A stretch of DNA of 64,000 nucleotides from Opitutia bacterium UBA7350 (lineage in GTDB: Bacteria; Verrucomicrobiota; Verrucomicrobiia; Opitutales; Coraliomargaritaceae): assembly GCA_949524905.1 (NCBI GenBank), contig CATINC010000007.1:186001-250000 (forward strand), given 5' to 3'. The notes below the pieces were generated by a model. It made no database searches. It had not been told where the DNA came from and saw only the letters and a program-made list of their open reading frames with translations. A program made the translations under genes and the position numbers. Shown here in pieces: positions 38,716-48,873 of the stretch; position 1 is the stretch's first letter, and the number at the start of each line of letters is the position of its first letter.

Positions 38716-40269
38716 TCAGTAAACATTCGTTGTTTCCTGATTGATGACAGGCTCGCTGAGGAAATCAGCGGTGAAGCTAAGAACAGCGCGACCGGGTCCA
38801 ATCTGTGCACCTTTAGCGGTAACTCGTAGATTGATGTCTTTGCCGGGTTCAAGGGTGGTGCGCGGAAAGGTGACGGTTTGTCCGTCAATCAGTCCTCTAG
38901 CATCACCAGCAGCGGTCTGGGGTATAAGTGTATCCTTAAATTCTAGCGTGACTGCGCCGCTGACGGGCTCAAAGTCGCCTTGATTTCTAACCCGAATGGT
39001 GTAGGCGGTGCTTTCGCCAACTCGGATGGGATCCTTACTGTCGGTAATGGAGATCGTGACTCCCGGTACCGCTAGCCATTCGGTTTGATGACTGCTGGTG
39101 GCTTCAAGGCCTTGGGCGGTAAAGAGCTTAACGGTATTCGTAGTGAGGCCGGTTTGGGTTGCCGCGATACGGGTGGTGATCAATTGGCTTGCACCTGCTG
39201 GGAGGGATGGGATTACCCACCCGATGGCATTATTTTTTACGCGACCCCCGCCATTGTCAGCAATCGAGGTCCCGACAGGAAGCAGGTCGGTGATGCGGAC
39301 ATTGCTAAGGTCGGTATCACCACTATTTTGGACTGCGATTTGGAAGGTTTCGGGCTTAAAGACGTAAGCTTGTATAGGGCCGCTTTTGGTGATTTGTATG
39401 GCGGACTGAACGACGGTCACGGGAGTGCTACCTGTGGCAGGAGCAGGACTGCCTTGATAATTTGCTTCTGCCGTGTTGGTAAAGGCGCCTTGTTGAATTG
39501 CGCGTGCGCTAAACTCAACGGTGCGACTGCTTTTCGGATCAAGATCGCCGATGGTTTGATTCACGGGGCTGAGAGCCTGAAGTCCTTGGGGGAAAGAATC
39601 CGCTACGGTCACTTTGCGGGCAACTGCGCTGCCTTGGTTGGTCACCGTTACCGACCAAATGCCGGATTCGTTCAATTCTATTGTTTTAGGCCCCGACTTG
39701 GTAACCGCAAGTTTAGGTTGGCCAGTAAAGAAGGGTAGGCACAGGCGATTGTCTACCGATACCGCAGAGCAGATGCGGTGATCTCCTTCGCTGAGTGCTT
39801 GCACGACTACGGCTATTTCCTTGGTTGCGCCCGGATTAAGCACCCCAAAGGTCCAGAGATATTCCTGCTCGCTTACGGCGGGGCTTGGATCTGCTGAGAT
39901 AAAGCGAATATTAGATGGCAGGGTTTCGGTGACGCGAAGGCCATTGATGGCTTCCTTGACGTCAATTTTTAGAAGGTAGCGCAAGGGGTCGCCTACCTGA
40001 CCCGCTTGCACAAGCTCTTTGCGAACCTCTACTTGGCTGGAGCTAAAGAGCACTTCATTTGCCTTGGTTTCCGCAGGCAAAGCATCTTCTAGATCGGAGG
40101 CGGGTTCCACTGTTGGAGGCAGGACACTAAAGTCTTCTGGCGTTGGTATGGGCGGGGGTTCGGCTTTTGTGGAAACCGTTCCAGACGGAGGACTGGTGGT
40201 TTGGCAACCGCTGAAGTTCAATAGGACTGCAAAGATGCTGGAAGCGAGCAGGAGCGTTTTAAGTTTCAT
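38716..40269 (-). CDS. OmcB-like lipoprotein with DUF11 repeats
   Basis: 517 residues. The N-terminus is a lipoprotein signal (AVLLNFSGCQTT, Cys 22), followed by a Pro/Thr-rich linker. At least three DUF11-type immunoglobulin-like repeats follow, each with a TKSGP- or WSVTVTNQG-type core: LAVTKSGPKTIELNESGIWS, then IQITKSGPIQAYVF, and ITDSKDPIRVGESTAYTIRV. The first repeat contains SDVCSA-like RICSAVSVDNRLCLPF. The architecture recalls the chlamydial OmcB outer-membrane protein, a relative in the PVC group, but it lacks the Cys-rich character. Probably outer-membrane anchored. Confidence 0.75.
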   Translation of the reverse strand: MKLKTLLLASSIFAVLLNFSGCQTTSPPSGTVSTKAEPPPIPTPEDFSVLPPTVEPASDLEDALPAETKANEVLFSSSQVEVRKELVQAGQVGDPLRYLLKIDVKEAINGLRVTETLPSNIRFISADPSPAVSEQEYLWTFGVLNPGATKEIAVVVQALSEGDHRICSAVSVDNRLCLPFFTGQPKLAVTKSGPKTIELNESGIWSVTVTNQGSAVARKVTVADSFPQGLQALSPVNQTIGDLDPKSSRTVEFSARAIQQGAFTNTAEANYQGSPAPATGSTPVTVVQSAIQITKSGPIQAYVFKPETFQIAVQNSGDTDLSNVRITDLLPVGTSIADNGGGRVKNNAIGWVIPSLPAGASQLITTRIAATQTGLTTNTVKLFTAQGLEATSSHQTEWLAVPGVTISITDSKDPIRVGESTAYTIRVRNQGDFEPVSGAVTLEFKDTLIPQTAAGDARGLIDGQTVTFPRTTLEPGKDINLRVTAKGAQIGPGRAVLSFTADFLSEPVINQETTNVY

Positions 40270-40334
40270 ATTTATTTATATCTAACTTGGGATGATGGCT
40301 TGTAAAGCATGGGAGTGCGGAAGTGATTAAAAGT

Positions 40335-41384
40335 TTATGAGGGCTCAAAAAGATCAGGGGCAGCTTCTTTTTCAGAGGGTGGATCTGCCGCAGGCGGTTC
40401 GTCTCGATCATGCAAGTGACGCGGGACGTTGCGTACATTTTCAGAGAGAGCCTGCTCTCCATCTGCCACAATGGTATCGCAAATACCGCGCACATGCATT
40501 CTCAACCACTTGGCCGTGGTAGAACTCAGGCGATAATCCGCAGAGCCGTACGCGTGGATGCGTCCTGCGTTGAGCAAGGCGTCATTTTGTGCGAACTCCG
40601 CTTCACTGTTTGGATTGTAAACGGCGTAGGTTTTGCCTCCGCTCCCTTTGACTACCGAAAAAACGGGGACATCGCTGGGGCCGTCTGCGATGTAAAGCAT
40701 GCGTTCGATTGGTACGCGTCGGGCGGAGGGCGCGATGGTAGCATTTACATCAATCTTTGGATATTTGTTGGTGCCTTTATTGATCTCAAAAATATAGCGT
40801 GTCTTGGCGGTGTTATCGACGATGGTTCCAATCTGGCTCAATTCAAAGTCCATCTGGAGTGATAATTCACTTTGCTGCGAGTAATAGGGTGGCAGGGGGG
40901 CTTCAATAAATTCACAGCCGAAAATTCCTTCAACAAGGGGAGCAATGGCACTCCCGCGAATCATTTCTGCCAAGCCGGTGCTGATGATATAATGCTCAAG
41001 TATAATATTATGCTTTTGGTATTCCGCTTTTTCGGCAACCAGGCCTTTTAAGTTAATAAAGAGTTCCTGGACCCCGGGGTAGAATTCTAATTCTGCGCCC
41101 AATTCCCGTAAGCGTTGATTCGTCAAGCCTTTTAAAGAGCCGTTTTTCACAAAACTAAGTAGGTGGTTTAAATAAATCGTATCGCCGGAAACGTGATACC
41201 CACGCTGGGCGTAGATCTCCGGTAGTTGGTTCACCTCTTCCCAGAAGGTATCCTCGTCTACTCCAAAAGCTTTAAAAATAGGGCTTTGCATGTAGCCAGG
41301 AATCAAGGTCTTGTCGAAGTCCCAAATACAGGCGATGATGTTTTGACGATAGAGCGATTTCTTCATGCGAGTAGAAAACTCCAT
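40335..41384 (-). CDS. HAD-superfamily phosphatase
   Basis: 349 residues from the ATG at 41384; the frame is open to 41588 but would overlap prfA. The catalytic motif is [13 protein letters not shown] (nucleophile and acid Asp), motif [12 protein letters not shown], and the metal-binding motif [20 protein letters not shown]. The helical cap lies between them. The C-terminal 60 residues are acidic and proline-rich ([20 protein letters not shown]). The substrate is unknown. Divergent from prfA with 36 bases between starts. Confidence 0.78.
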   Translation of the reverse strand: MEFSTRMKKSLYRQNIIACIWDFDKTLIPGYMQSPIFKAFGVDEDTFWEEVNQLPEIYAQRGYHVSGDTIYLNHLLSFVKNGSLKGLTNQRLRELGAELEFYPGVQELFINLKGLVAEKAEYQKHNIILEHYIISTGLAEMIRGSAIAPLVEGIFGCEFIEAPLPPYYSQQSELSLQMDFELSQIGTIVDNTAKTRYIFEINKGTNKYPKIDVNATIAPSARRVPIERMLYIADGPSDVPVFSVVKGSGGKTYAVYNPNSEAEFAQNDALLNAGRIHAYGSADYRLSSTTAKWLRMHVRGICDTIVADGEQALSENVRNVPRHLHDRDEPPAADPPSEKEAAPDLFEPS

Positions 41385-41420
41385 AGTTGTCTTTCCCCTC
41401 ATTAACTGCAACGCATTTTC

Positions 41421-42515
41421 ATGAACATGCATAAGATTCCAGATATTGCGCCTTTTCGCGAGAAGCTCGACGCGCTCGATGCTCAGATGGCAGAGCCCAA
41501 TTTTTATTCGGATCAACGCCGTGCGGCCGAGATAGCTCGCGAGCATCAACGTCTCTCTGGTCTGGTAGAAAAATTTGAAGCCTATCACAAAGCGGAGCGC
41601 GAAATTTCTGAAAACAAAGCGATGTTAGAAGACACGTCCATTGAGCCTGAACTCCATGAAATGGTGGCAGAGGAAATAGTAGCTCTAGCGGAGGTATGCG
41701 AGGGTCTCGTGCAGGAGGTTCTCCGCGCTATGATCCCACCAGATCCAACCGATAGCCGAAACTCCGTTATGGAAATTCGCGGTGGCGCTGGTGGAGACGA
41801 AGCTAATATCTTTGCCGGGGATCTCTTTAGAATGTACTCACGCTATGCTGAGTCTAAGGGTTGGCGCGTCGAAGTTATCAGCACCAGCCCTGCTGAAACC
41901 GGCGGCTATCGGGAAATCATTTTTAACGTAACGGGAGAAGATGCTTACCGCCACCTCAAATTTGAAAGCGGGGTGCACCGGGTGCAACGGGTTCCGGTGA
42001 CGGAGACTCAAGGACGAATCCACACTTCGACTGCTACAGTGGCAGTTTTGCCAGAGGCAGAGGAAGTGGACATTGAGATCAATCCTAATGATCTTGAAAT
42101 ATCCACCATGCGAGCCTCTGGCGCAGGCGGGCAGCACGTCAATACTACGGACTCTGCAGTTATGATGGTACACAAACCCACAGGCACTTCAGTCTATTGC
42201 GCCGACGAACGCTCCCAGATCAAGAACCGCGCTAAAGCCTTGGGAGTCATGCGCGCGCGTCTTCTCAAGGCGAAAGTTGACGAAGAAAACGCCAAATACG
42301 CGGCGGAACGCAAGGGCCAGATTGGTACGGGCGATCGTTCCGAACGCATCCGCACCTACAATTACCCGCAAGGACGCCTAACCGATCACCGCATTGGCAT
42401 GAATCTATCCCTACCGCCGGCTATTGACGGTGGACTCGATGATTTGATCGATGGTCTGTATAACTTTGATTACGAGGCGCGGATCGAGAACCTTCTCAAA
42501 CAACAGTCGAGCTGA
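41421..42515 (+). CDS. prfA: Peptide chain release factor 1
   Basis: 364 residues; reads UAA and UAG. The GGQ motif at 236-238 ([17 protein letters not shown]) is intact, and the codon-recognition tripeptide of RF1 type is PVT at 192-194 in [16 protein letters not shown], with Val in place of the usual Ala. The C-terminal basic domain contains [20 protein letters not shown]. Directly followed by prmC, which methylates its Gln. The start ATG-AAC-ATG has no Shine-Dalgarno sequence. Confidence 0.96.
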   Translation: MNMHKIPDIAPFREKLDALDAQMAEPNFYSDQRRAAEIAREHQRLSGLVEKFEAYHKAEREISENKAMLEDTSIEPELHEMVAEEIVALAEVCEGLVQEVLRAMIPPDPTDSRNSVMEIRGGAGGDEANIFAGDLFRMYSRYAESKGWRVEVISTSPAETGGYREIIFNVTGEDAYRHLKFESGVHRVQRVPVTETQGRIHTSTATVAVLPEAEEVDIEINPNDLEISTMRASGAGGQHVNTTDSAVMMVHKPTGTSVYCADERSQIKNRAKALGVMRARLLKAKVDEENAKYAAERKGQIGTGDRSERIRTYNYPQGRLTDHRIGMNLSLPPAIDGGLDDLIDGLYNFDYEARIENLLKQQSS

Positions 42516-42523
42516 TTTTTGGC

Positions 42524-43375
42524 ATGCGCACCCTTCGCGAAATCAAGGCTCGCACAGAGCCATTCTTGGCTGAGAGGGGCATCCCAAATTATGTTCTCGA
42601 AACCGATTTAATGATCGCGCATGCCTTGGGGCTCAAGCGTCTCGATCTGTATCTCGACCTCGACCGGCCAATCACCGAGGCACAACTCGACGATCTTCGC
42701 GCTTGGGTCAAACGCCGTGCTGCGCGCGAACCCCTACAATACATTTTGGGTTCGGTAGATTTCGCCGGTCTTAAGCTAGCAGTGGATACTCGTGCGCTCA
42801 TTCCTCGGCCCGAAACAGAAGAACTGGCGTACTATCTTGGGCGCCGCCTAGAAGCAACCCCACCTGCTCGTATCTTGGACCTTGGTACCGGTTCTGGTGC
42901 GCTCGCCCTTGCCCTGGCTCAAGACTTTCCCGATGCGGAAGTGACGGCTACTGATGCCAGCAAGAAAGCCCTAGATCTTGCTCGTGAGAACGCCAAGGGC
43001 AATGATCTCGCCGAACGCATCTGCTTCCTGGAAGGCTCCTGGTGGGAGGCTTTACCAGCTGAACAAAGTTACGACCTGATCGTGTCAAATCCGCCTTACC
43101 TCACCGAAGCCGAGATGGAAAGCGCCGCGCCGGAAGTTGCCGCCCATGAGCCACGCTCCGCGCTCGTCGCTGGTGCTGACGGCTTGCAAGATTTGCGTAT
43201 TTTGCTTGTGGGGGCAGCCTCTTATCTGGCTAGAGGAGGACTGCTCGCACTGGAAACTGGCATTGCGCAGGAAGCGGCTTTGCATAATCTCGCAGAGGAA
43301 AACGGACTTCAGGGGGAGGCTTTGGAAGACCTCAACCAGCGCCCACGTTTCTTTTTAGCACAAGTCCAGGCTTAG
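42524..43375 (+). CDS. prmC: Release factor glutamine methyltransferase
   Basis: Methylates the Gln of the GGQ motif of release factors. 283 residues: N-terminal helical domain with [23 protein letters not shown] motif [20 protein letters not shown], catalytic [13 protein letters not shown] (NPPY) and the ending RFFLAQVQA. Eight bases after prfA, a common operon pair. Confidence 0.94.
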   Translation: MRTLREIKARTEPFLAERGIPNYVLETDLMIAHALGLKRLDLYLDLDRPITEAQLDDLRAWVKRRAAREPLQYILGSVDFAGLKLAVDTRALIPRPETEELAYYLGRRLEATPPARILDLGTGSGALALALAQDFPDAEVTATDASKKALDLARENAKGNDLAERICFLEGSWWEALPAEQSYDLIVSNPPYLTEAEMESAAPEVAAHEPRSALVAGADGLQDLRILLVGAASYLARGGLLALETGIAQEAALHNLAEENGLQGEALEDLNQRPRFFLAQVQA

Positions 43376-43415
43376 TTCGGAAACAAAATCGCTTACTTGT
43401 GCTTAAATCAAGTTG

Positions 43416-44549
43416 CTAGTTGAGGAGCTTTTTAAAATGAGCCTCAGCCGCTGCTAGAGCCGCCTCGGGGCTTTCTCCCGTTACGCTGAAGTGCCCCATC
43501 TTGCGGCCTGGGCGGGCTTCCCCTTTATCGTATAGGTGTAGCTTGGCGGCGGGGTCTTTTAATAATCGTGTCCAGTCTGGCACACCGCTTTCCCAGACAT
43601 CGCCGAGCAAATTGATCATGACAATGGGTTGAAGGAGATGGGTATCGCCAAAGGGGAGTCCGCAGACCGCACGTAGGTGTTGCTCGAACTGGGAACAGGG
43701 ACAGCCCTCAATGCTGTAGTGTCCAGAATTGTGAGGACGTGGAGCCATCTCGTTAATGATGAGGGAACCGTCGGCGTCGAGAAAAAATTCCACGGCGAGA
43801 AGGCCAACGACTTCAAGGCTTTCGGAAAGGGCGGTGGCAAGGCGAGCGGCCTCGACCTGAACTGCCTCCGAGGCGCGGGCGGGAAGAATGGAGGCGTGTA
43901 GGATGTGGCGTACATGGACATTTTCTGCCATCGGGAAGGTCTGGGTTGCCCCGTCGCTCCGACGTGAACAGATCACGGAAAACTCGCCTTGATGCTGAAT
44001 CCATTTTTCCACAACCACTCGGGGAGGGGTGCCCAGTTCATTCCAGAGGGCGGGGTAATCCTCTGCGGGGGCATCTAGTTTTACCTGACCTTTGCCGTCA
44101 TAGCCGAAGGCAGCGGTCTTTATGACGCAGGGGAAATCGATCGCAGCGACTGCGGTCTCAAGGCTCTCGGCAGAATCTGCATATTCAAAAGGCGCACAGG
44201 GAAACCCATCTGCTTTTAGGAAATCTTTTTCACGCTGGCGGTGCTGGCAGGTGTGCAAGGCGGTCCAACCAGGGAAGATGGGTTTCACTGCGCGGAGAGT
44301 TTCAATGACCTCGGCGGGAATATTTTCAAATTCGAGGGTGATCACATCCACATCTTCCGCAAATTTGCGTAGCGCGGCAGTGTCGTCGTATGGGCGATTG
44401 ATTTCGCTATCAGCGACTTGACCGGCAGCACAAGGGCCGGTGGGTTCATAGACATGAAAGCGATAGCCCATGGGCTTGCCAGCTAGAATCAGCATGCGCC
44501 CCAGTTGGCCGCCGCCGAGAATGCCAATGGTTGCGCCAGGAGGAATCAT
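43416..44549 (-). CDS. purK: N5-carboxyaminoimidazole ribonucleotide synthase
   Basis: ATP-grasp enzyme of purine biosynthesis, 377 residues. N-terminal [23 protein letters not shown]-grasp loop [33 protein letters not shown], and the metal-site [19 protein letters not shown]. It starts four bases inside the purE stop (ATGA overlap), so translation is coupled. Confidence 0.95.
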   Translation of the reverse strand: MIPPGATIGILGGGQLGRMLILAGKPMGYRFHVYEPTGPCAAGQVADSEINRPYDDTAALRKFAEDVDVITLEFENIPAEVIETLRAVKPIFPGWTALHTCQHRQREKDFLKADGFPCAPFEYADSAESLETAVAAIDFPCVIKTAAFGYDGKGQVKLDAPAEDYPALWNELGTPPRVVVEKWIQHQGEFSVICSRRSDGATQTFPMAENVHVRHILHASILPARASEAVQVEAARLATALSESLEVVGLLAVEFFLDADGSLIINEMAPRPHNSGHYSIEGCPCSQFEQHLRAVCGLPFGDTHLLQPIVMINLLGDVWESGVPDWTRLLKDPAAKLHLYDKGEARPGRKMGHFSVTGESPEAALAAAEAHFKKLLN

Positions 44550-45049
44550 GCTTGCGGGGTATCGTTTTCTAGAACCGTCTTGGTCTGAGTTTCTCGGAAG
44601 GCTTTGAGGCGTTTGCTGAGCTCGGTATCACTGAGGGCGAGTATCGCCGCCGCCGAAAGGGCGGCGTTTTTCGCACCCGCCACCCCAATCGCGAGGGTCA
44701 TCACCGGAATACCTGCGGGCATTTGCACGATCGAAAGGAGGGAATCTTGCCCGCTGAGGGCTTTTGATTGCACCGGGACTCCGAGCACGGGAAGGGCGGT
44801 GAGGGAAGCCGTCATACCCGGCAAGTGAGCGGCTCCACCGGCGCCTGCAATGATGACTTGCAAACCACGTGACTCTGCGGCCTCGGCGTATTCATAAAGC
44901 CGCTTGGGGGTTCGGTGGGCGCTCACGATTTTAGATTCAAAGGGGATTTTTAGCTGGTCGAGTAGGGCGGCGGCCTCACCCATGGTAGGCCAATCGGATT
45001 GGCTACCCATGATAATTCCGACGAGGGGGTTCTTTGAGCTGATTTCCAT
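44546..45049 (-). CDS. purE: N5-carboxyaminoimidazole ribonucleotide mutase
   Basis: 167 residues, class I Pur[21 protein letters not shown], the active-site [16 protein letters not shown] (catalytic His) and [20 protein letters not shown] are present. Converts the PurK product to CAIR. Upstream partner of purK in a two-gene unit. Confidence 0.95.
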   Translation of the reverse strand: MEISSKNPLVGIIMGSQSDWPTMGEAAALLDQLKIPFESKIVSAHRTPKRLYEYAEAAESRGLQVIIAGAGGAAHLPGMTASLTALPVLGVPVQSKALSGQDSLLSIVQMPAGIPVMTLAIGVAGAKNAALSAAAILALSDTELSKRLKAFRETQTKTVLENDTPQA

Positions 45050-45081
45050 GATAGGGAGCTAAGGGGATTTGTTGGAGAAGT

Positions 45082-45936
45082 TCAACGCTCTTGTATGCTG
45101 GCAGGGTTTAGCATTTTCAAGGTGTTGTTTTGAAACCGCTGGATGGTTTCACATAGGAAGTCGTGGAGTTGAATGGAGGCGTCTTCGAGGAGGGGGGTGA
45201 GGTCGAGGGCGAAGGTGAGGCGTTTGGCTCGGTCGGTATGGTTGGGTTGACTGAAGGTGGCGTGGGCGGTTTGTCGTGCGATGACGGCTTGGGCGTAGTT
45301 TTTGCCGCCTATGATTTGAGAATCGAAACAGCTATAAAGTTGGTGGGCAAGTTCTGGGTAGGCGCTGGTATCAAGGGCAATTTTTTCGTCGTCGTTTAAC
45401 CAGTCGAGATCGCGCCAGACTTCGCAGGCGTAAAGTTTGCGGGGGCGGGTGTTGGGTGGAAGGCGTCGACAGGCAGCGACGACAGCTTGGCAAACTGCAA
45501 TATGGGTGGGGTGCTTATCGGCGGGGTTGTGAGTATAGCAAATTTCAGGCTGAGTTTTAAGGAGGCGATCTTCTAACTGGGAGATGCATTTTTCCCTGCG
45601 GGCAAGATCCATGAGGGTAGAACTGGTATGGCGAAGGCATTCTACAAAACTATATTGCCCTAGGTCGGCAGCGCGGACTTGCTCCTTTTGACGGCAGGCG
45701 ACCATTTCGTGATCTTGATATTCAGCGTAGGTCCCGATGCGGGAACTGTTTGCGCCGTCGGTGCAAACGATGCCACCAAACCAAGCGAGGGCTTGGTTAT
45801 AGCAGGCGCTGATTCCGTGGTAGGCCATAAATTCCAGATCGTCTGGGTGTGCTCCTATGGCGAGGTGCGAACAACGGGCGTAGGCTTCTGCGGCAGGAAC
45901 GTCGTCGGGAATATGGAGCATGGGAGCTTCAGGCAT
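45082..45936 (-). CDS. PIG-L family deacetylase
   Basis: 284 residues. Zn2+-dependent N-deacetylase fold: AIGAHPDDLEFMAYHG holds the metal His/Asp and catalytic Asp, and THNPADKHPTHIAVCQAVV the third metal His. Members act on GlcNAc-inositol, GlcNAc-PI or other amino-sugar conjugates; the substrate cannot be told here, and no mycothiol or bacillithiol genes are nearby. Located downstream of the divergent rapA start, upstream of purE on the same strand with a 32-base gap. Confidence 0.82.
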   Translation of the reverse strand: MPEAPMLHIPDDVPAAEAYARCSHLAIGAHPDDLEFMAYHGISACYNQALAWFGGIVCTDGANSSRIGTYAEYQDHEMVACRQKEQVRAADLGQYSFVECLRHTSSTLMDLARREKCISQLEDRLLKTQPEICYTHNPADKHPTHIAVCQAVVAACRRLPPNTRPRKLYACEVWRDLDWLNDDEKIALDTSAYPELAHQLYSCFDSQIIGGKNYAQAVIARQTAHATFSQPNHTDRAKRLTFALDLTPLLEDASIQLHDFLCETIQRFQNNTLKMLNPASIQER

Positions 45937-46019
45937 GAGGGCTAGCTTGGCTTGTGTGAGGATGGATTAGAAGCAGGAAATGAAATGATGGGAGTGGTGA
46001 TTTGACTTAGGCGGGTGGC

Positions 46020-46048
46020 TTGACTCAAGGGAAGCGATTTGGGAATCT
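46020..46048 (+). promoter_or_regulatory. Putative rapA promoter close to the start codon
   Basis: TTGACT (46020-46025), a 17-base spacer and GAATCT (46043-46048) end six bases before the ATG at 46055. If used, transcription would begin at or next to the start codon, giving a leaderless mRNA. The -10 match is weak (three of six). Confidence 0.3.
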
Positions 46049-46054
46049 AGCCTA

Positions 46055-48871
46055 ATGGGCGCTTATAAGATTGGGCAACGATGGATCAGTGAAACGGAAC
46101 CGGAGTTAGGTCTGGGGGTTTTAGAGTCGGTTACGCGTCATCGTCTGGAGTTGGTTTTTCCAGCGGCGAATGCGGCGCGGACGTATGCGGCGGCGAATGC
46201 TCCGATCAAACGGGTCGCTTTTAGAGTCGGGGATACGGTACAAGCGAAGGAAGGCGTCGCGGTGGTGGTTGAATCGGTGACGGAGTCTGAGGACTTGTTG
46301 ACCTATTATGCTGGCGGGCAGATTATTCCGGAGGCCGAGCTTTCGGACAGCATAAGTTTTAGTAAACCGGAGGAGCGTTTAATGAATGCACAAGTGGATG
46401 CTTCGGCCGCTTTTGCTTTGCGGCTTGAGTCGCTGGAGCGGTTGAGCGCGGTGCGACAATTACCGGTGTCTGGAATGATGGGAGGCCGGATTGAGTTGAT
46501 TCCGCATCAATTGTATATCGCAAAAGAGGTGGCCAATCGCTACGCACCACGAGTATTGTTGGCCGATGAGGTCGGGCTGGGTAAAACCATTGAGGCCTGC
46601 TTGATTTTGCATCGGTTAATTCTTACCGGGCGGGCGCGGCGTGTTTTGATACTCTTACCAGAATCGCTACAACACCAATGGCTTATTGAACTACTCCGGC
46701 GGTTTAATTTGTGGTTCACTCTAGTGGATACAGAAACTGAGGTGGAAGGAGATCCTTTCAGCGAGCAACAGTTGTTTATTTGCAGTTTGCCGGGATTGGT
46801 GAAGCATCGCGCTCTGTCGGCGGCAGCGGTGGCTTCGCGGTGGGATATGTTGGTGGTAGATGAGGCGCACCACTTGTCGTGGTCACCGGAGGCTGCGAGT
46901 CCAGAATATGCCTTGGTTGAGGCGATGGCAGGACAGGCGGCAGGCTTGTTATTGTTAACGGCGACGCCGGAACAGTTGGGCGCAGCGGGACACTTTGCGC
47001 GCTTACGACTTTTGGACCCAGATCGTTATCCTGATCTTGAGAGCTTTAAAGCGGAGCAATCGGACTACAGTGCCGTGGCGGCTGTGGCGGAAAAGCTGGA
47101 ATCTGAGGCGGTGCTGACGGATAGAGAAGTTGATTTTCTGCGCACGATTTTTGTGGAATTGGAAGCAGAAAGATTGGATGCACGAAGGAAGGATCCGAAA
47201 GCTTTGTTGGCGGATTTAGTGGATCGGCATGGAACCGGGCGGGTGATTTTTCGCAACACGCGAGAGGCTTTGCAGGGATTTCCTGAGCGGCAAGGGTTGC
47301 CGGTAGTAGTACAATCTCAAGAAGAGCGTTTAATGGGGGAACTACGGGAGCGGCTCCAAAAGGAATTTGAATGGGAAGAATTTCTAGCAGGGGCTGAGGT
47401 GGTTTATGATTACCACAAGAGCCCGCAAATTATCTGGCTGGTAGATTTGCTAGCGCGCTTTGGCGAGGCCAAGGTGCTTCTTATTTGCCGAACGAGAGAA
47501 AAAGTTCTGGCGGTGCAGGAGGCTTTGTTGGATCGGGTAAAGGTGAAGGCGGCGGTTTTTCATGAGGGATTGAGTTTGCTGCAGCGCGATCGTAATGCGG
47601 CTTGGTTTGCCGACTCTGAGGGTGCGCGGATCTTGCTGTGTTCTGAGATTGGTAGCGAGGGGCGAAATTTTCAATTTGCGCATCATTTAGTGCTCTTTGA
47701 TTTGCCTTTAAACCCGGAATTACTGGAGCAGCGGATTGGGCGATTGGATCGCATTGGGCAGTCGGAGACCATTCGGGTACATATGCCTTTTGTAGAGGGG
47801 AGTTGTACAGAGTTGTTGATGCGGTGGCACCATGAGGGTCTGGGAAATGTGGAGCGTTCACTGAGGGGAGGGAATGCTTACCTGGAACGTTTTGGGGAGG
47901 AAGTACGGGCTCTTTGTGCGAAGTCTCTAGAAGGTCATCAGTCTGCGGAAAAAGGGGCACAAGCTTTGGTGGATGCGAGTAAAGCATTTCGTGAAGGATT
48001 GGAGCAGTCTTTAGCGAAGGGGCAGGATAAATTAATCGCATTGAATTCATTTGATGCGAAGGAAGGCGAGGAATTGGTTGCCGGGATTAAAGCACAAGAT
48101 CGCAGTCTTGAACTGGATGGGTTTATGAATCGTATATTTGATCATTATGGGGTGAAGGTGGATCAATTGTTTGAACGTACGTATCGCTTGAGTCCGGGGC
48201 AGTTATTTACGGATTCGTTTCCTGGGCTTTCGGACTCGGGAACAAATGTGACCTTTGACCGCAGTACGGCCCTGGCACGTGAAGATATTGATTTTCTTAC
48301 CTGGGATCATCCTATGGTTCGAGGTTCGGTTGATTTAATTTTAAGCAGTGAGCTAGGAAATAGTGCCTTGGTTAGCTGGGAGGACGAGGCGGATGCGCCG
48401 GCACTCATGTTGGAGGCGGTGTATGTTTTAGAAACAGTTGCACCCTTGCATTTGCACGTGGATCGTTTTCTTCCGCCGATGCCGCTGCGGGTGGTGGTTG
48501 ATATGTTATATGTCGATCGGTCAGACGATTTCCCTCTTGCGTGCATACAGGCAGGTACTCGAGATGAAGCGGTTTTTCGTTTGCAGCAGGAGCCGGGGCT
48601 TTTGCAGACTTTGGTACCTCAGCAGTTGAAAGCGGCGAAGGATTTTGCTCGGAAACGCCGCAGTAAAATTTTGGAAAATGCATTGCGAAGAGCGCACGCT
48701 CAATTAGATGGGGAAGCCGACCGCCTGCGGGAATTGCGGAAAATTAACCCTGGGGTTCGACTAGATGAAATCGAACTAGCGGAGAGCACCGTCAAGGATG
48801 TTGTCAAGGCGATCGGGGGCGCGCACTTGCGCTTAGATGCGCTGCGCTTGATCGTGAATCAGGCAGGCTGA
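46055..48871 (+). CDS. rapA: RapA-like SNF2 helicase, RNA polymerase recycling factor
   Basis: 938 residues, similar to the 968 of E. coli RapA. N-terminal Tudor-like beta domains, then the SNF2 core: ADEVGLGKTIEACLILHRLI (Walker A, about 171-178), VVDEAHHLSWSPEAA (DEAH), LLLLTATP, and the C-lobe with ICSEIGSEGRNFQF-type motif (LLCSEIGSEGRNFQFAHHLV) and RIGRLDRIGQSETIRVHMP. A C-terminal RapA-specific region contains LTWDHPMVRGSVDLILSSEL, closely matching the family. RapA releases RNA polymerase from stable post-termination complexes. Confidence 0.93.
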   Translation: MGAYKIGQRWISETEPELGLGVLESVTRHRLELVFPAANAARTYAAANAPIKRVAFRVGDTVQAKEGVAVVVESVTESEDLLTYYAGGQIIPEAELSDSISFSKPEERLMNAQVDASAAFALRLESLERLSAVRQLPVSGMMGGRIELIPHQLYIAKEVANRYAPRVLLADEVGLGKTIEACLILHRLILTGRARRVLILLPESLQHQWLIELLRRFNLWFTLVDTETEVEGDPFSEQQLFICSLPGLVKHRALSAAAVASRWDMLVVDEAHHLSWSPEAASPEYALVEAMAGQAAGLLLLTATPEQLGAAGHFARLRLLDPDRYPDLESFKAEQSDYSAVAAVAEKLESEAVLTDREVDFLRTIFVELEAERLDARRKDPKALLADLVDRHGTGRVIFRNTREALQGFPERQGLPVVVQSQEERLMGELRERLQKEFEWEEFLAGAEVVYDYHKSPQIIWLVDLLARFGEAKVLLICRTREKVLAVQEALLDRVKVKAAVFHEGLSLLQRDRNAAWFADSEGARILLCSEIGSEGRNFQFAHHLVLFDLPLNPELLEQRIGRLDRIGQSETIRVHMPFVEGSCTELLMRWHHEGLGNVERSLRGGNAYLERFGEEVRALCAKSLEGHQSAEKGAQALVDASKAFREGLEQSLAKGQDKLIALNSFDAKEGEELVAGIKAQDRSLELDGFMNRIFDHYGVKVDQLFERTYRLSPGQLFTDSFPGLSDSGTNVTFDRSTALAREDIDFLTWDHPMVRGSVDLILSSELGNSALVSWEDEADAPALMLEAVYVLETVAPLHLHVDRFLPPMPLRVVVDMLYVDRSDDFPLACIQAGTRDEAVFRLQQEPGLLQTLVPQQLKAAKDFARKRRSKILENALRRAHAQLDGEADRLRELRKINPGVRLDEIELAESTVKDVVKAIGGAHLRLDALRLIVNQAG

Positions 48872-48873
48872 AT

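Noticed and set aside
41385-41588. N-terminal extension of the HAD phosphatase
   Set aside because: Overlaps prfA on the opposite strand; the conserved domain starts well after 41384.
47481-48050. 189-codon minus-strand frame inside rapA
   Set aside because: Pro/Ser/Leu-rich shadow of the rapA coding strand with no motif.
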